Made by a program: the position numbers and the translations under genes
In this document: positions 26,348 through 28,867 of the stretch, piece by piece
Layout of the letters: the number at the start of each line of letters is the position of its first letter
How positions within the stretch are numbered: the first letter of the stretch is position 1
Source of the DNA: JAWLGW01 sp964569055
Lineage (GTDB): Bacteria > Planctomycetota > J058
DNA length: 28,867 nucleotides
Direction: 5' to 3'
NCBI GenBank assembly: GCA_964569055.1
Contig: CAZMSZ010000048.1
Coordinates: 1-28,867 of the forward strand
Notes under the pieces: generated by a model
What the model was told of the DNA's origin: nothing
Seen by the model: the letters and a program-made list of their open reading frames with translations, nothing else
The model's database searches: none

Positions 26348-26727
26348 CGGCTCCTCTTCGTCTCAGGAGGTGTTCGATCTTCCGATGGAGCAGTACATCA
26401 CTCGCACCCCGTCGCGCAAGGTGGTCGGCCGGGCATGAAAGGCCACCCGCGGCGCGGTGCGTTCGGAGCGTGCGCGGACGCGCGAATTGTGGGTGCGGGA
26501 GGGACTCGCGCCGGCGTCGAGCGAACCCGCGACCTGGTTGTTCGCTGGTCCGGCTCGACGCGGCTGCACCGCTTCCCGCAGGCCGGCCACTGGACCATGA
26601 TCCCGCCGAGGTGGCGACGCTCATCGCCGACCACCTCGCGAACGCCGCGCCGCTGACCCCGAGTGCGGCCGAGGCCCCGCGCGCGTCCTCGCGCACGGGT
26701 CGTGCGGCGACGCGACCATTGCACGCC
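26348..26727. other. Region without a confident gene; two tiny ATGA-coupled frames
   Basis: No convincing protein is seen here. On the plus strand a perfect ribosome-binding sequence AGGAGGTG (26365-26372) stands 12 bases before an ATG at 26385. That frame stops after 17 codons (26438), overlapping by ATGA the start of a 73-codon frame (26435-26656). The second frame contains a stretch (VVRWSGSTRLHRFPQ) faintly like the GSH region of HicA toxins, but it loses its frame. The left copy of the 17-base direct repeat (26529-26545) lies within it, inside a nested inverted repeat (GCGTCGAGC...GCTCGACGC). The region looks like decayed accessory DNA at an island border. Confidence 0.4.
26529..26545. 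repeat. 17-bp direct repeat, left copy (tRNA-3'-half-like on minus strand)
   Basis: On the minus strand this reads GCGAACAACCAGGTCGC and continues GGGTTCG, which resembles the variable loop and start of a tRNA T-arm. It is identical to 28843-28859. A T-arm end resembling GAGTCCC appears only after about 14 further bases, so if this was ever a tRNA end it is interrupted. Confidence 0.6.
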
Positions 26728-27225
26728 ATGCGCGTTCGTGCCATACCGGTCCAGCATAGGGTCCTGGAACGGCGGAGTCCGGAATTGGACGCGATTCATC
26801 CGATTCAGCGGCGTCTCCTCGCCGAAGAGCTCTCGCTCCGCCGGCGGGCGGACGAGGAGCGGCGCTACGCCGCTTGCCAGCGCCGGGGTCGGATCGACTC
26901 GAATCCCCACCAGGTCGACGCGGTCATCTTCGCGCTCCGGCGGATCCGCGAAGGCGGCTGCCTCCTCGCCGACGAGGTCGGCCTGGGGAAGACGATCGGG
27001 CGCGAGGACAACGAGCTCCACGAACGCGCCCTACTGTACGTCGCGCTGACTCGCGCCAAGACCCAGGCTCTCCTTGTCGTGCCACGGGACGCCCAGCCCC
27101 TGGCTCCGCACCCCGGGAGCGGCGACGCGGTGAGAACGCGCCCGGGGCGCGCCGGTGAGGGTCCGAGGCAGCCGGCTGGCCTTCAGACCCGGCTTGGTAC
27201 CCACTTGCGCTGCTACAGGACTTGA
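26728..27225 (+). pseudogene. Chimeric helicase remnant: SNF2-type N-terminus joined to UvrD-type motif VI
   Basis: From ATG 26728 the frame gives 165 residues. The first 90 (DAIHPIQRRLLAEELSLRRR, then SNPHQVDAVIFALRR and GCLLADEVGLGKTI) match the start of large SNF2/DEAD-like helicases through the Walker A motif. Directly after GLGKTI (about base 26999), where EAGLV is expected, the reading continues in frame as NELHERALLYVALTRAKTQALLV, the motif VI region of UvrD-type helicases. The rest has no clear identity and stops at 27225. Hundreds of residues of both enzymes are missing, so one deletion seems to have joined two formerly neighbouring helicase genes. The product cannot be a working helicase. 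SNF2 and UvrD-like helicases are common in phage-defence islands, so this is probably the ruin of such a locus. The frame is open upstream to 26470 but without recognisable content. Confidence 0.7.
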
Positions 27226-27230
27226 CGCGC

Positions 27231-27614
27231 GTGACCGTCCCGACGTTTCCGCAGAGCTTTCCTCCGGGCTGCCCTCCAGCCGACGCGACGGACGCCTCGG
27301 GCGTCGTGTTCCGGCTCGCGACAGACAACCCACCGACCGAGACCGACCTCGCTAGCCACGCCGAGCTCGGGAAGCTACCCAACGCGCCTCCGTGCCTCCG
27401 GGCGGGTCTCTCCGTGCTCCGAACGCGCGACGACGCCACGCACATGAGCCGTCTGTTTCCATTCCTGGGCAGCTTCTTGGCGAGCGGTGAGCTGGGTCCG
27501 CATCACGGTAAGACGAAGCTGACCCCCAGCCGCGCTGCCTCGACGCATACGACGTGGTGGCCTTACGATGGCGTCGACCGAAGGGCTGCGCTGCCACGGA
27601 TCGAGGAGATCTAG
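27231..27614 (+). CDS. Small conserved-looking protein of unknown function (TWW motif)
   Basis: About 127 residues from GTG 27231, or 130 from TTG 27222. GTG is preferred because the ribosome-binding sequence AGGA (27217-27220) is ten bases before it but only one base before the TTG. The protein looks like a real folded domain: SFPPGCPPADATDASGVVFR, then LATDNPPTETDLASH, GLSVLRTRDDATH, and a C-terminal HGKIK-like HGKTKLTPSR followed by HTTWWPYDGV. I have an impression of small hypothetical proteins with this layout (DPPTE.DF, GLSVF, H.TWW) in accessory regions, but cannot name a family or function. No signal peptide or membrane span. GC is lower than in the first 26 kb. Its stop lies three bases before the next ATG, and its last codons hold that gene's ribosome-binding sequence, so the two are coupled. 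Confidence 0.65.
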   Translation: MTVPTFPQSFPPGCPPADATDASGVVFRLATDNPPTETDLASHAELGKLPNAPPCLRAGLSVLRTRDDATHMSRLFPFLGSFLASGELGPHHGKTKLTPSRAASTHTTWWPYDGVDRRAALPRIEEI

Positions 27615-27617
27615 CCG

Positions 27618-28772
27618 ATGTGGACGGTCGATGGGTACGCATGCTCGCCAGAGCAGCTCGACCTCGCGGTCGAGCCGGCGGAGGTGCTGTACGACTTCGA
27701 CGGCCCGCGGCTGTTCACGACGATGCGGCGGGAGAAGCTGGTCCTGGCCTACCAGTGCGACGAGGACCACCACGCGGCGCGGTACCTGTTCGTGCCGACC
27801 ACCCGGGAGACCCTCAGCGATCTCAAGCTCGGACGCAAGACCGTACGCGAAGCGCTCGACCAACCGATTGGTTGGGTGTGCGACGTCCCGCACGGGCAGA
27901 CCAGGCCCTCTCAGGGATGGGAGGTCGCCCCACTCGCGCAGGTTCGCAGTGACCGCCTTCCCGCACCCGGAGTCATGCTCTCCCCCGAGCTGCAGCCGCT
28001 CCTGTCGATCCGCCTGATCGGCCCTGAGATCAGCAAGGAGCACTTGCTCGCGAGCGTCGTGAAGCGGGGCGTCGAGGCCGTCACCGGCGCGCTCAAGGCG
28101 CTCACGGACTTCGTCTTGACCTCCGCGGAGGGGCGGCCTCGTGAGAGTCGTCGGCGCCTCTACAACCTCCACGCGCAGCGACTCGCGTTCAGCAGTCTGG
28201 AGATCGGGTTCTCGCTCCCCGATGGTGGCAAGCAGCAGGAGCTCCTCCCTGTCGAAGCCGAGACGCTCCGCGAGATCGAAGGTCTCTTCAGGGAAGCCCT
28301 CGACTGGCTCTCGACGACGGACCAAACCGTCGAGAGTCCCGCGCCACCGGGACACGGAGAACGCGCGCTCGCGCTGTTGAAGGCGCTCGACGAGCTCTCC
28401 CCGCCGCAGTATGGCGAGGTCGAAGAGATCGAGCTCGGCGGGAGGCTCGGCAGCAGCCGAGGCCGCCGGACCCGGCTTACACGCGCACACTCGAAGACGA
28501 TCCGCAACGTTCTCAAGGCGACCAGCCCGAGAAATCCACCGCTCGAAGTCGTCGATCTCCACGGGCGCGTGCGCGAGCTCGACAAGGACGAGCTGACGTT
28601 CATGCTGCGGGAGATCCAGGAGCCCGCCCCTGGGCCCGAGCAACGGTTCTCCTTCGAGCCCACACACCTCGACGAGCTCCTCGACCTTTTCGTCTCAGAG
28701 GAGCTCGTGAGGCTCGTGGGTGTCCGACGAGCCAAGAACGTCGTCGAGCTGCTGGAGATCGAGCGCGGGTAG
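27618..28772 (+). CDS. 384-residue protein of unknown function, possibly DUF6575-like
   Basis: ATG 27618 has a strong ribosome-binding sequence (GAGGAGA, 27603-27609) inside the end of the previous gene. The N-terminal 95 residues form a compact beta-rich unit: EVLYDFDGPRLFTTMRREK, LVLAYQCDEDHHAARYLFVP, then RETLSDLKLGRKTVREAL and IGWVCDV. This pattern (DGPRLF, a short strand with D-E, then L..G..S/T.R.AL) resembles DUF6575-type hypothetical proteins, by recollection only. A helical middle follows (about 130-290, with ALKALTDFVLTSAEG). The C-terminus PLEVVDLHGRVRELDKDELTFMLREIQE looks like a small beta-barrel, and FVSEELVRLVGVRR ends it. No catalytic motif, signal or membrane span is seen. 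Codon use is less GC-biased than in the pil genes, suggesting acquisition. It is likely co-expressed with the small TWW protein. Confidence 0.75.
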   Translation: MWTVDGYACSPEQLDLAVEPAEVLYDFDGPRLFTTMRREKLVLAYQCDEDHHAARYLFVPTTRETLSDLKLGRKTVREALDQPIGWVCDVPHGQTRPSQGWEVAPLAQVRSDRLPAPGVMLSPELQPLLSIRLIGPEISKEHLLASVVKRGVEAVTGALKALTDFVLTSAEGRPRESRRRLYNLHAQRLAFSSLEIGFSLPDGGKQQELLPVEAETLREIEGLFREALDWLSTTDQTVESPAPPGHGERALALLKALDELSPPQYGEVEEIELGGRLGSSRGRRTRLTRAHSKTIRNVLKATSPRNPPLEVVDLHGRVRELDKDELTFMLREIQEPAPGPEQRFSFEPTHLDELLDLFVSEELVRLVGVRRAKNVVELLEIERG

Positions 28773-28811
28773 CACCCACCGAAGGCAGGGCGCGGTGCGT
28801 CGCTGCAAGTT

Positions 28812-28867
28812 GGTTGGCGGGGCCTACTGGAAATCGAATCCAGCGACCTGGTTGTTCGCCAGGCCCA
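28812..28867 (-). other. tRNA-3'-half-like sequence at the window edge, with right copy of the 17-bp repeat
   Basis: Read on the minus strand from the window end, the order is AACAACC, variable-loop-like AGGTC, stem GCTGG, a loop containing TTCGATT, stem CCAGT, then AGGCCCC, G and CCA. This is the order of a tRNA 3' half with an encoded CCA. The T-loop region is two bases too long, or the stem is shifted (CTGGA/TCCAG), and the anticodon loop cannot be formed convincingly. Any 5' half would lie beyond the window. The 17 bases at 28843-28859 are identical to 26529-26545. It may be a degraded tRNA or an attachment site derived from one. Confidence 0.4.

Noticed and set aside
26435..26656. HicA-like toxin gene
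   Set aside because: Only a short stretch (SGSTRLHRFPQ) resembles the family. The invariant His of GSH is missing, the following residues are out of frame, and no HicB partner is seen.
28812..28867. A complete tRNA gene on the minus strand
   Set aside because: Only the 3' half could lie in the window, the T-loop is two bases too long, and the proposed anticodon stem and loop do not form (no T33). It is kept only as a tRNA-like sequence.

Overview
Very GC-rich bacterial DNA in which almost every base of the first 26 kb is coding. The content suggests a deep-branching Gram-negative with an envelope: a lipoprotein signal, type IV pilus genes, large Hanks-type Ser/Thr kinases, a SUMF1-like fusion and a DUF1570/peptidase-MA-like protein. 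Big transmembrane kinases and DUF1570 proteins are typical of Planctomycetota, while the pilT-pilC-pilS-pilR order recalls the Myxococcus pil cluster. I cannot decide between these phyla from the sequence. The window is an assembly scaffold with one 100-N gap, and that gap is very probably artificial, because the same 55 bases lie on both sides of it.

Layout. (1) 1-462: no gene; a 38-unit TCCGAH hexanucleotide repeat (172-401). (2) 463-5598, plus strand: an M16-type zinc peptidase, a pseudokinase-TM-SUMF1 fusion and a lipoprotein HExxH peptidase. (3) 5640-5767: a long AT-rich hairpin between convergent genes. (4) 5787-13735, minus strand, read right to left: ABC ATPase, ABC-2 permease, a 1642-residue kinase with a multi-pass C-terminal half, and nadA (quinolinate synthase). 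(5) 13736-14034: divergent intergenic region with a GNRA-loop hairpin and a 163-bp palindromic element with 21-bp terminal inverted repeats. (6) 14035-23599, plus strand, closely spaced: pilD, pilT, pilC, a PilS-like kinase, a PilR-like sigma54 activator, a DUF58 protein and a BatA/VWA membrane protein. (7) 23792-26347, minus strand: a membrane-anchored DUF1570-like peptidase. (8) 26348-28867: an accessory region with visibly lower GC. It holds a broken chimeric helicase (SNF2 N-terminal part joined in frame to a UvrD motif VI), two intact coupled genes of unknown function (130-aa and 384-aa class), and a 17-bp direct repeat at each end that resembles part of a tRNA 3' half.

How the genes work together. 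PilD would process prepilins, PilC is the platform and PilT the retraction motor, and PilS/PilR would control a sigma54 promoter. No pilB or pilA lies in the window. The DUF58/BatA pair follows the activator without a break and may be co-transcribed. The kinase and ABC exporter are co-directional and tightly packed, as in an operon. The right-hand region looks like a decayed defence or mobile island that still carries an intact two-gene cassette, which is the best candidate for an undescribed system.
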